From Armatimonadota bacterium (GTDB lineage: Bacteria; Armatimonadota; Zipacnadia; JAUWAU01), in assembly GCA_030601885.1 (NCBI GenBank), contig JAUWAU010000035.1, positions 1 through 64,000 of the forward strand: a DNA stretch of 64,000 nt, read 5' to 3'. The first letter of the stretch is position 1. Each line of letters starts with the position of its first letter. Below the pieces are notes generated by a model. That model saw only the letters and a program-made list of their open reading frames with translations. It was not told where the DNA came from and did not search any database. This document shows positions 8,708 to 16,266 of this stretch, in pieces. A program made the position numbers and the translations under genes.

Positions 8708-9680
8708 CTGTCCCTTCCTGATTGTGCTCGTGAGTGTCGCCCTGGCCACTTGCAGTGACACGGCCGATGACCAGGGCCTAAAGAGGCACCATTATGCCGC
8801 GATTCGCATGGGCGTGCAAGTGCGGATCACTGTCCACGCGCCCGATGCCGCAGCCGCGGAACGCGCCTGCGAGGCTGCCTTTGCCCGCATCGCCGAGTTG
8901 GAAAACGTCACCAGCGATTATCGCCCCACGAGCGAGTTGATGCGCCTATGCGCTCAGGCCGGCGGGTCGCCGGTGCCCGTGAGCGACGCCCTCTTTCTCC
9001 TACTAACACGCGCGCAGGCTCTTTCGGCGCGGACGAACGGCGCCTTTGATGTGACCGTGGGCCCCTACGTTCGCCTCTGGCGCGAGGCGCGCAAGTCCGG
9101 ACAGTTGCCCTCCGCCCAGCAGCTTGAGTCGGCTCGGGAACGGGTCGGCTGGGAGAAAATGCGCCTCGACTCGTGCGCCAAGACGGTGCAGTTGCTCGTG
9201 CCAGGGATGCAACTGGACCTGGGCGGCATCGCCAAAGGGTACGCGCTGGACTGTGCCCTGGCGACGCTCCGCGAGCATGGCATCGAGTCCGCACTTATCG
9301 AAGCAGGCGGCGACATCGTAGTGGGAGAGCCTCCCCCCGGCCGGACCGGCTGGCGCATAGAGATCGCCAACGCCAAGCGGCAGAAGCGCTTCGTCATGCT
9401 CACGAACGCGGCCATCTCGTCGTCGGGCGATGTCGAGCAGTACGTGGATATCGGCGGCAAGCGCTACTCGCACATCGTTGACCCGAGGACGGGTATAGGG
9501 TTGACCAACCGCATGGCGGTAACGGTCATCGCTCCGGATGCCATTACCTGCGACAGTCTCGCCACCGCCGCATCCGTGTTGGGCAAGAAGAAGGGCATGA
9601 AGCTGATCCGCTCGGTGCCCGGGGCCAAGGCGTACATTCGTCGGGCGAGTGTAACAGGGATCCCCGCGGCGCCGTCGTAG
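8685..9680 (+). CDS. apbE: FAD:protein FMN transferase (ApbE family)
   Basis: A 331-residue protein that attaches FMN covalently to Thr or Ser of partner flavoproteins (for example RnfG/NqrC types) using Mg2+ and FAD. Family blocks are visible: MGVQVRITVHAPDA, FARIAELENVTSDYRPTSEL, GAFDVTVGPYVRLW, QLDLGGIAKGYALD (FAD-binding loop), IEAGGDIVVGE, SHIVDPRTGIG and ITCDSLATAASVLG. GTG at 8685 gives a hydrophobic segment FLIVLVSVALATCSD, so export, possibly as a lipoprotein with an imperfect lipobox, is likely. It faces the SUMF1-fold gene head to head with overlapping 5' ends. No Rnf, Nqr or other FMN-target gene is in the window. The stop codon lies inside a hairpin repeat. Confidence 0.92.
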   Translation: MNLNRRIICPFLIVLVSVALATCSDTADDQGLKRHHYAAIRMGVQVRITVHAPDAAAAERACEAAFARIAELENVTSDYRPTSELMRLCAQAGGSPVPVSDALFLLLTRAQALSARTNGAFDVTVGPYVRLWREARKSGQLPSAQQLESARERVGWEKMRLDSCAKTVQLLVPGMQLDLGGIAKGYALDCALATLREHGIESALIEAGGDIVVGEPPPGRTGWRIEIANAKRQKRFVMLTNAAISSSGDVEQYVDIGGKRYSHIVDPRTGIGLTNRMAVTVIAPDAITCDSLATAASVLGKKKGMKLIRSVPGAKAYIRRASVTGIPAAPS

Positions 9681-9705
9681 GGGCGACCTGCCGGGTCGCC
9701 CCTAC
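9677..9705 (+). terminator. Hairpin repeat at the end of apbE
   Basis: GTAGGGGCGACC and GGTCGCCCCTAC form a perfect 12-bp stem with a 5-nt loop and include the stop codon of the ApbE gene. There is no U-tract. A related, less perfect copy (GGGGCGACCCGCCGGGTCG) lies at 34147-34172, so this is a dispersed repeat that may also act as a terminator or mRNA stabiliser. Confidence 0.55.
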
Positions 9706-9714
9706 ATGTGTCGC

Positions 9715-10040
9715 TCAAGCTCGCTCCGCGCGGCTTTGTCGCACCAACCGCCGGTGCTCCCAGAGGAGAACGGCTTCGCCGTTCTCAGTGATGAACCGCA
9801 CCCACTCGCCCTCGTTGAGGCCCTCGATGACGCAGTACATGTGGCGGCTCACCGGCACCATACGCACCGCGACTTTGACCTCGATCGTGAGCACGGCATC
9901 GGGCCGGCGGCTCAGCGGCGCGTCCACACTTACCTCGCCGCTTGCCGCCAACTGGGCCAGGACGAGCGCCGTGTACGCCTTCGTGATCGAGGCGAACTGA
10001 TAGCGCGTGGCGGCTTCGCTCCGTGCCGAGTCCTGCCCTT
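9715..10040 (-). pseudogene. Serine hydrolase (beta-lactamase-related) relic
   Basis: The minus-strand frame reads EAATRYQFASITKAYTALVL then AQLAASGEVSVDAPL, the region around the SxxK nucleophile (SITK) of class C beta-lactamase-like serine hydrolases. Directly after DAPL it jumps to what looks like a family C-terminal tail (MYCVIEGLNEGEWVRFITE, then a stop). The N-terminal start region and about 200 central residues, including the YxN motif, are missing. No start codon with a ribosome binding site is present. It is clearly related to the second relic at 11382-11872. Confidence 0.6.
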
Positions 10041-10249
10041 CCGGGAGTTAGTAGTTCGGCGGATGGATTGTTGAGGATGTCGCTCGAGTTGCTTTGAATT
10101 GCAGGAATGGCGTATGCTGCCCGCCGAGTTTGGTCGGGTTTGTCCAGCAGGGGCAAGGATCACGGCGCAGCGCGAGCGTGCCCTGGGGACGCCCAGCGAA
10201 CTGACAAAGACCCAACGACTCGTCGTTGCGAAGTGGGAACTCGGCATTC

Positions 10250-11317
10250 ATGGTGAAGAGAGAGTACCTGCCCGGCTGGCTGGTCATGCTGGTTGTGTCG
10301 CTCATCTCGCTGTACGCCTCCGGGCTGATCGTGATGGGCGGCAGGCACCCGCTTGAGGCGCCCGTCGTCGCCATCGTGCTCGGCATTGTCGTCAGCAACG
10401 TCGGCCTGCTGCCCACGGCCTGCGCGCCCGGAGTGAAAGCCTTCGAGAATCCGCTCATCTGGGGCATCGTGCTGATCGGCGCCGGTCTGGACTTCCGCAA
10501 CATCGCCGCCCAGGGGCCGCAGATGCTCCTGGTCATCGTGGTGACCATGCTCGTCGGCTTCTTCGCCATCTACTATCTGGCGAAGGCCTTTCGGCTGCCG
10601 CAGAGGCTGTCCATCCTCCTGTCGGTGGGCACGACTATCTGCGGTGGTTCGGCCATCGCGGTGACCTCGCCGCTCATCAAGGCCGGGGAGGAGGAGACCT
10701 CCTACGCTATCGGCACCATCGGCCTGTGGGGTCTGGTGGCCATCGTCCTGTATCCCAAGGTATTCCAACTCTTCGGGCACCCGGGTATGGACCAGGTGTT
10801 CGGCGTGTTCGCCGGGACCGCGATACACTCGACGCCGCAGGTCGTGGGCGCCGGGTTCATCTTCTCCGAGCTGGCGGGCAAGACCGCGACGGCCGTCAAG
10901 CTGGTCCGGAACACGTTCATCGCTCCGCTGGCCTTCGTCATCGCCCTCTGGTATAGCTGGCACTCAACGCGCCGTTCGCACGCGCCCGCGGGCGAGATGG
11001 AAGCGGCCACAGGCGAGCCGGCCGAGGCGCCTGCCAGGGTCAACTGGGTGAAGGCCTTCCCGTGGTTCCTGTTTGGGTACTTTGTGATGGTGGCGCTGCG
11101 CACGTACGGTGTCTTCACCGACCTCGGCATCGACATGTTCAACCACGCGGGGCGCTTCCTCATCCTGGTGGGGATGGCCGGCATCGGGCTGAACACCAAG
11201 TTCAGCGCCTTCAAAGGTATTGGGGTGAAGCCGCTCGTGGTAGGGTTCATCGGCGCTGTCATCGTCGCCGCCGCGAGTCTGGCAATGATCTTCGCCGTGG
11301 GGATAGGAACGTCGTAG
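10250..11317 (+). CDS. YeiH-family putative sulfate exporter, integral membrane protein
   Basis: A 355-residue protein with about ten hydrophobic helices, matching the conserved family known as YeiH or PSE (UPF0324), suggested to export sulfate or related anions. Recognisable blocks are LEAPVVAIVLGIVVSN, KAFENPLIWGIVLIGAGLDF, LSVGTTICGGSAIAVTSPLI, FGVFAGTAIHSTPQVVGAGF and a C-terminal GRFLILVGMAGIGLNTKF. The ATG at 10250 is the best start; a TTG 24 bases upstream is an alternative. It stands alone between two hydrolase relics. If sulfate export is correct, it would fit a genome that removes sulfate from polysaccharides, since a sulfatase lies about 1 kb downstream. Confidence 0.88.
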   Translation: MVKREYLPGWLVMLVVSLISLYASGLIVMGGRHPLEAPVVAIVLGIVVSNVGLLPTACAPGVKAFENPLIWGIVLIGAGLDFRNIAAQGPQMLLVIVVTMLVGFFAIYYLAKAFRLPQRLSILLSVGTTICGGSAIAVTSPLIKAGEEETSYAIGTIGLWGLVAIVLYPKVFQLFGHPGMDQVFGVFAGTAIHSTPQVVGAGFIFSELAGKTATAVKLVRNTFIAPLAFVIALWYSWHSTRRSHAPAGEMEAATGEPAEAPARVNWVKAFPWFLFGYFVMVALRTYGVFTDLGIDMFNHAGRFLILVGMAGIGLNTKFSAFKGIGVKPLVVGFIGAVIVAAASLAMIFAVGIGTS

Positions 11318-11353
11318 AATGCTAACGACGTGCAGGCGGAGACCCTGGGCGTC

Positions 11354-11385
11354 CTGGGACCGCAGGCATCCCTGCCTGCATTCAG
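11354..11385. repeat. GCAGGCATCCCTGCCTGC hairpin repeat, copy 1
   Basis: GGGACCGCAGGCATCCCTGCCTGCATTC. The palindromic core GCAGGCA/TGCCTGC recurs at 22196-22226 and 49149-49178, always with a GGGA(G/C)CGCAGGCAT context. All three sit between genes, which fits a REP-like dispersed element. Confidence 0.6.
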
Positions 11386-11872
11386 CTCAATCGCACGTCA
11401 GCCGGAAAGCTGAGCTGCCACCTGCCGTCGGCCCGAAGCTCGAGCTCGTGGTCTTCCCACCTCCATGTCCCCGGCAGCAGCCTCTTCATCCGACGCCCCT
11501 CTGCGGGCGTCAGCTTCCGCGACATGGCTTCCTGCAGTGCCGGGTCCAGCGCCGGGCTCGGGATACCGGGACTTGAGCTCGGGCAGCCACTGTGCGAGTG
11601 GCGCGTCGAGGTCCACCTCGCCGCCGGCCACTAGCTGGGCCAGGAGCGGGACGGTGTAGACCTTCGTGATGGAGGCGAATTGGTACCGGGTGCTAGCCGT
11701 CGCCCAGCGCGAAGCCGCCGCTCCAGAGAATCCCGCTGCGGTTGATGGCAGGAACCGATGTGCCAGGCGCCTTGTTCTCGGCGAGCCATTTCTCGATGAT
11801 GTCTCTCGCCTGTGTCGGCGGCTCGGCACCGGTGGCAGAGCTTGCGACGTGGAGTGCGAGGAGTACGAACAT
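11382..11872 (-). pseudogene. Serine hydrolase relic with frameshifts and internal deletion
   Basis: Starting at ATG 11872, with AAGGAG about 11 bases upstream, the frame gives a signal peptide (MFVLLALHVASSATGAEPP) and the start of a hydrolase (ARDIIEKWLAENKAPGTSV). Frame then changes and the sequence continues STRYQFASITKVYTVPLLAQ, with the SITK nucleophile motif, to DAPLAQWLPELKSRYPE. A further frame change leads into a C-terminal part, ALQEAMSRKLTPAEGRRMKR then LLPGTWRWEDHELEL, and a stop at 11382. The three segments lie in three frames, and the central catalytic domain is missing. It is a dead gene with the same kind of internal deletion as the relic at 9715-10040. Confidence 0.65.
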
Positions 11873-12337
11873 GCGTTGGTGGGCTCCTTCGGGTGCTGCG
11901 AGGGAGCTTTGTCGGTCCGTCCGGGCGCGCTCAGGCGAGGGGGGAGGATAGCAGACTGGGTGTGGGTGGTCAATCGGTCGATGGCAGCGCTGGTGCGCCG
12001 GATTTGCCACAGTCAAGAATTACGTATTGTGTCCCCGGAATTCTCGAGTACGGTGACCTGGGAGTAGCAGTCGCGCAGCGTCTGCGAGTAGCGTCGCAGG
12101 TCGGGAGACATATGGTGTGTATGGTTCGCCGGAGGAGGCGGCTGGCCTTCCGGGCGGCCGGGGGGGGCTGGTGGGGGGCGGCCTGCCACCTCGGCCTGGC
12201 GAGCCACAGGTGCTCACCTACAACGCCGCCTCCGCCAGATCCTGCCACGGCGCCGGAGGGAAGGGTTTCCGCCTCGGTTCATGAACAGTAACGGTGTCGA
12301 AGTGCGCTGCGCCAAGGAGCCCGACTGGAGGAGCCCT
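11873..12337. other. Intergenic region upstream of the sulfatase gene
   Basis: No gene is supported. It contains a G-rich tract around 12128-12185 and, at 12228-12294, a stretch beginning GCCTCCGCCAGAT that is repeated upstream of the Tat-exported nucleoside hydrolase at 24426. The sulfatase's ribosome binding site (GGAGGAG) lies at the end. Confidence 0.5.
12228..12294 (+). repeat. Upstream element shared with nucleoside hydrolase gene, copy A
   Basis: GCCTCCGCCAGAT, then (C/T)(C/T)TGCC, a GGGAAGG core and a TTCxCCGC-like end before GTTCA. The copy at 24426-24475 follows the same order. Here it lies about 45 bp before the sulfatase start, in the same orientation as the gene. It could be a shared regulatory leader or a dispersed repeat. 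Confidence 0.4.
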
Positions 12338-13699
12338 ATGCAAGATTCTCGACCGAACATGGTGATCATCCTCTCGGACGACCACAGCGTGCCGCATTGC
12401 GGGTGCTATGACGACCCGGTCATCAAGACGCCGAACCTCGACCGGTTCGCCGGCGAAGGAATCCGGTTCGACCGGGGGTTTGTCACGGCGCCGCAGTGCG
12501 TGCCGGCAAGAGCGTCGCTGATGACCGGGCGGCGGCCGTCGGCCGTGCGGATGGGACGGTTCAACTCGCCGCTGCCACCGGATGTGATCACGCTGCCGGA
12601 GCTGCTGCGCGCCGAGGGCTACTACACCGGCGCCGGGCGGCGGAACTTCCATCTTGATGGGCCGGGACGGGCAGGGCCGCTGACCGGGGAGATCATCGAG
12701 CGGCACGGGCTGCGGACGTGGGACACTCGGGTCGATTGGCTCGACCGCGGCTCGCCGCCGGATCAGACGGTGGCGAAAGTCAACGAGTTCGTCGATGGGG
12801 CGCCCGCGGGGAAACCGTTCTTCCTGTGGCTCAGCTTCAACGACCCGCACCACCCGTGGGACGCGGACGCCATCCCCGAGCCGCACGATCCGGCGCAGCT
12901 TGAGCTGCCGCCGTACTTGCCCGATCTCCCTGGCGTCCGCGCCGATGTGGCGCGGTACTATGACGAGGTCTCCCGCATGGACGGCGAGTTCCAGTCGGTG
13001 CTGGATGTGCTGGCCGAGCGCGGCTTCGGGGACGACACCATCGTGGTCTTCATGGGCGACAACGGCTACGCCTTTCCGCACGGGAAGGGGTCGCTGTACG
13101 ACCCCGGGCTGCATGTACCGCTGCTGATGCGCTGGCCCGCTGTGGTGGAGAGAGGCTCCACCACGGGCGAGCTGATCTCCTGCGAGGACATCGCGCCGAC
13201 GCTGCTGGAGGCGGCCGGCGTTTCGCTGCCCGAGGAGATGTCGGGGCACAGCTTCGTCAAACTGCTTCGCGGGGAGGCGCTCGAGGGGCGCAAGTACATC
13301 TTCGGCGAGCGCGGCCCGCACGGAAGCGCGACCATGAGCGAGACGACGAAGGCCAACGGCTTCGACCTGTCGCGGTGTGTGCGGTCGCAGCGGTTCAAGC
13401 TCATCTACAACTGCACGCCGCACCAGGAGTACGCGCCGGTGGACAGCGCCAGCGATCCCGGCTGGCAGGAGATGGTCGCGGCGCATCAGGAGGGCACGCT
13501 CGATGCGGCCCTCTCGCGAGCGTACTTCACCCACCCGAGGCCGGTGCACGAGCTCTTCGATCTGGAGAGCGACCCGGGCGAGCTTGAGAACCTGGCCGGG
13601 AGATCGGAATTGGCCGAGGTCGAGCGGGAGCTGAAGATCGCGCTTCAGGAGAAGATGATCCTCGACTATGACTTCCTGCCGCTGCCGCTGAGGGAGTGA
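12338..13699 (+). CDS. Sulfatase (type I, Cys-type formylglycine)
   Basis: A 453-residue alkaline phosphatase-fold sulfatase that hydrolyses sulfate esters. The metal-binding start MVIILSDDHS is at residues 8-17. The formylglycine signature QCVPARASLMTGR (CxPxR) lies near residue 55; its Cys must be converted to formylglycine by an FGE or anSME enzyme. Later blocks include LSFNDPHHPWD, VVFMGDNGYAFPHGKGSLYD with the metal-binding DN and catalytic K, and HVPLLMRWP. ATG 12338 is preceded by GGAGGAG. No signal peptide is visible, so a cytoplasmic location is suggested, unlike many polysaccharide sulfatases. Substrate is unknown; the surrounding lyase genes point to a sulfated glycan or its breakdown product. 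Confidence 0.94.
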   Translation: MQDSRPNMVIILSDDHSVPHCGCYDDPVIKTPNLDRFAGEGIRFDRGFVTAPQCVPARASLMTGRRPSAVRMGRFNSPLPPDVITLPELLRAEGYYTGAGRRNFHLDGPGRAGPLTGEIIERHGLRTWDTRVDWLDRGSPPDQTVAKVNEFVDGAPAGKPFFLWLSFNDPHHPWDADAIPEPHDPAQLELPPYLPDLPGVRADVARYYDEVSRMDGEFQSVLDVLAERGFGDDTIVVFMGDNGYAFPHGKGSLYDPGLHVPLLMRWPAVVERGSTTGELISCEDIAPTLLEAAGVSLPEEMSGHSFVKLLRGEALEGRKYIFGERGPHGSATMSETTKANGFDLSRCVRSQRFKLIYNCTPHQEYAPVDSASDPGWQEMVAAHQEGTLDAALSRAYFTHPRPVHELFDLESDPGELENLAGRSELAEVERELKIALQEKMILDYDFLPLPLRE

Positions 13700-13772
13700 G
13701 GGAGGCAGTGGTCAGTGGGTAGCAAAGAATAAGGCACACGGGGGTGCTGCCCGTGCCATCCAGTGTGCCGGA

Positions 13773-16223
13773 TCATTGGGCATCCCCGAGCCGGAAGAGG
13801 GTTACGTCGTCGATGTAGATCTTCTCGTCGGGCTCGAAGCCGTTGACGGTGACGATGATCATGAGCTCGGCGACGTCTTTGCTGCCAAGTTGCGCGGGGA
13901 TCTCGCCGGCCGTGGCCACGGCCTGCCAGCGGCCAGGCGCCGGTGTGATCGTGGCGCTGGTGGCGGGGAGGTTGCCGTGCTCGGCGTCGCGCGGGGTGAT
14001 GGACATGGTCGCGGTGCCGTTGCTCTCCTGCCCATCCGGTGTGTAGACGAAGCACACGGCGGCGTAGCGTCCCGGCTTGAAAGGCACCGTCTGGTGCGGT
14101 CCGCCGCGGGCCATGCCGTCGCATAGAATGCTCGCCCGACCCGTGTGCGCAATCTCATTCGTTTTCTTCATCGAGCCGACGCCGTACTTGACCCAGAAGC
14201 TCCAGTGATCTGGCTGCGCGCCGTCGCCCTCCTCGAAGGAGGGGTTGGGCACGAGGTTCTCACCGGTCCCCTCGGCCACGGCCAGCATCGTCCGGACGTG
14301 ATCGCGCGCGGTCTGGTCCTCGGCCGCGTCGGCGATTTCGGCGACACGGCTGCGGACGGCCTCGCTCCGGCGCACCCAGTCGTACGCCTGCCAGAGCTCC
14401 CCGGCGCCCCACCCCTGGCCTGCGAGTGAGGGCCGGCGCTCCATGGTGGTGCCGTGGACGAGCACCGGGTGGCTGGCGAACTCCTCAAGCTGCAGCCGCC
14501 GGCGCTTCTCGTTCATCTGCAGCGCCGTGACTGCATCCGCAATGATGCGGAGGGCGGCCCCTTCCGAGTCCACGGGTCGGCCGGCGAGTGTGTCGCGAGG
14601 GTAGGCGAGCACCGAAGCCTCGTAGTACTCAAAAGCACGCAGCAGCAGTTCGGCCCGGGCTCGCTGCTTATCGGTCTTCGTCTTGGCGAGGGCTGACTCG
14701 AGCAGGCGGCGGCTCTCGGCGGCCTCCTCTGGCGCCACGTCGGCCAGATAGCTGGGGTCATAGAAGCGCAGGTATTGCCCACCCTCACTGAACCAGGCTG
14801 AATCCAAGATGCGGCGCGTCCAGAAGTCCTCCCAGTGGGCGTAGTAGGCCTCGAGGTCGGCGGCAGCATCAGGGCCGACGCAGCGCTCGTACCACTCGTC
14901 GAGCAGCTCATCCACGTCGCGGTGCGGATCCCACTGCAGCTTCAGCGACACGTACAGCTTCGGCCCCTCGCCGAAGTTGGGGTAGGACTCGGCGTAGAGC
15001 GCTCGCACGCCGTTCCCGTGGCCGAAGCGGTAGTAGTCGGCCATGTGGTGGAACCAGACGCGGGGGACGCAGTAGGCGCTGCCGTAGATGTAGTCGTACC
15101 AGCCCACGGTCGGGCTGGCCGCGTGCCAGGCCCTCGTCATCTCCTCGCCGGCGGCTCGAATGTCGGGATGGACCCACTTCATGCGGTCGTAGGTCATGTA
15201 GGGAATGATGCGCTCGTGGACCTTGACCCGGTCGGGCGGCTGGGCGATCTCGCTGTAGGCCAGGCAGCCGAAGAACTTGTCGGGATGATGCTGCAGCACG
15301 CCCTCTACGACGGCGTTGGCCCACTCGAAGTAGCGGTCCGAGAGGTGGTCGCGGCCGATGAAGTTTTTCACGCCCGGGTCGCGGGCGCGGCAGGTCTCGC
15401 ACTCGCAGTGGCCGCTGGAGTCGTTGACGCCAAGGGAATAGGACTGAGCCTCGGGATTCTCGTCGAAGTACTTGACGATGTTCTTCACGGCCTCGTCAAC
15501 GAGGCCCGGCGCGGTGAAGCACGGCTGCCAACCGTGGGTGCTGTTATCAGGGGGCAGAAAGCGCTCGCCCTTGCGGATGGGGAAGAACTCCGGGTGGATC
15601 TTTGTATAGGTCTCCGGCGGGAAGAGCCGGATGAGGTTGTGGTGGAACTGCACCCGGCCGTGCATTCGGTTGCGCCGCGCCCAAGTGGTGTGGGCCTTGC
15701 CTCGGAGACCGCTGAATAGGCGGGAGAAGAAGGCGGGCTCGTTGCGCACCGGATCAGTGGGGATGTCGATGGTAGGCTGCTTGGGCACGTCGGTGCCATC
15801 GGGCCCCGGGAGCAGCCAGCGGACGCCGACGTAGCGTTCGAGGAATTCGTAGACGCCGAACTCGGTGCCGTTCGCAGTTGGGCCGAGGATGACGATGTTC
15901 TTCGCATCAGGAAACCGTATCACGAAGCCATCGTCGTCGAGGTCCCCGAGTTCGATATTGAGAGCGTCTAGCTGCTCGCTCCGGCCCACATGGATCGCCG
16001 CGAGGCCGACAACCGGCTCAGGAACCATATCGAGAGTCGCGCCAGTGGATTCCTCGACGAGCGCCTGCATTTCGGCGCAGGCGTCCCTGAGGGCATCCGG
16101 CGCGTCCTCGGCGAGCACTATTGCAGCGCGGGGCTGATGATTCTCAACTATGCGGATGGCATCGGCCCTCGCGCCGAGGCCAGCGGTGACCGTCAGAAGG
16201 GCGGCCAGTGTCGTTCTCAGCAT
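13773..16223 (-). CDS. Secreted DUF4838 protein with C-terminal carbohydrate-binding-like module
   Basis: An 816-residue protein with a signal peptide (MLRTTLAALLTVTAGLGARA). Residues about 25-130 resemble the N-terminal domain of GH67/alpha-glucuronidase-like enzymes (IRIVENHQPRAAIVLAED), followed by the DUF4838 barrel-like region with YSLGVNDSSG and the typical CECETCRA motif. From about residue 640, NLVPNPSFEEGDGAQPDHWS starts a CBM4/9-type sandwich to the end. It is the third gene of a minus-strand operon: PQQ propeller, heparinase, then this one, with 41- and 43-bp gaps. ATG 16223 has AGAGGTGG five bases upstream; GTG 16232 is an alternative. A glycosidase role is likely from the fold and context, but the activity is not assigned. 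Confidence 0.9.
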   Translation of the reverse strand: MLRTTLAALLTVTAGLGARADAIRIVENHQPRAAIVLAEDAPDALRDACAEMQALVEESTGATLDMVPEPVVGLAAIHVGRSEQLDALNIELGDLDDDGFVIRFPDAKNIVILGPTANGTEFGVYEFLERYVGVRWLLPGPDGTDVPKQPTIDIPTDPVRNEPAFFSRLFSGLRGKAHTTWARRNRMHGRVQFHHNLIRLFPPETYTKIHPEFFPIRKGERFLPPDNSTHGWQPCFTAPGLVDEAVKNIVKYFDENPEAQSYSLGVNDSSGHCECETCRARDPGVKNFIGRDHLSDRYFEWANAVVEGVLQHHPDKFFGCLAYSEIAQPPDRVKVHERIIPYMTYDRMKWVHPDIRAAGEEMTRAWHAASPTVGWYDYIYGSAYCVPRVWFHHMADYYRFGHGNGVRALYAESYPNFGEGPKLYVSLKLQWDPHRDVDELLDEWYERCVGPDAAADLEAYYAHWEDFWTRRILDSAWFSEGGQYLRFYDPSYLADVAPEEAAESRRLLESALAKTKTDKQRARAELLLRAFEYYEASVLAYPRDTLAGRPVDSEGAALRIIADAVTALQMNEKRRRLQLEEFASHPVLVHGTTMERRPSLAGQGWGAGELWQAYDWVRRSEAVRSRVAEIADAAEDQTARDHVRTMLAVAEGTGENLVPNPSFEEGDGAQPDHWSFWVKYGVGSMKKTNEIAHTGRASILCDGMARGGPHQTVPFKPGRYAAVCFVYTPDGQESNGTATMSITPRDAEHGNLPATSATITPAPGRWQAVATAGEIPAQLGSKDVAELMIIVTVNGFEPDEKIYIDDVTLFRLGDAQ

Positions 16224-16266
16224 CGCTGCCACCTCTCACCGTGCCTTTGGGCGGCCGCTCCCCGTG

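Noticed and set aside
12218..13549. A 443-residue minus-strand open frame over the sulfatase
   Set aside because: The sulfatase has all family motifs on the plus strand; the reverse frame shows only GC-driven composition.
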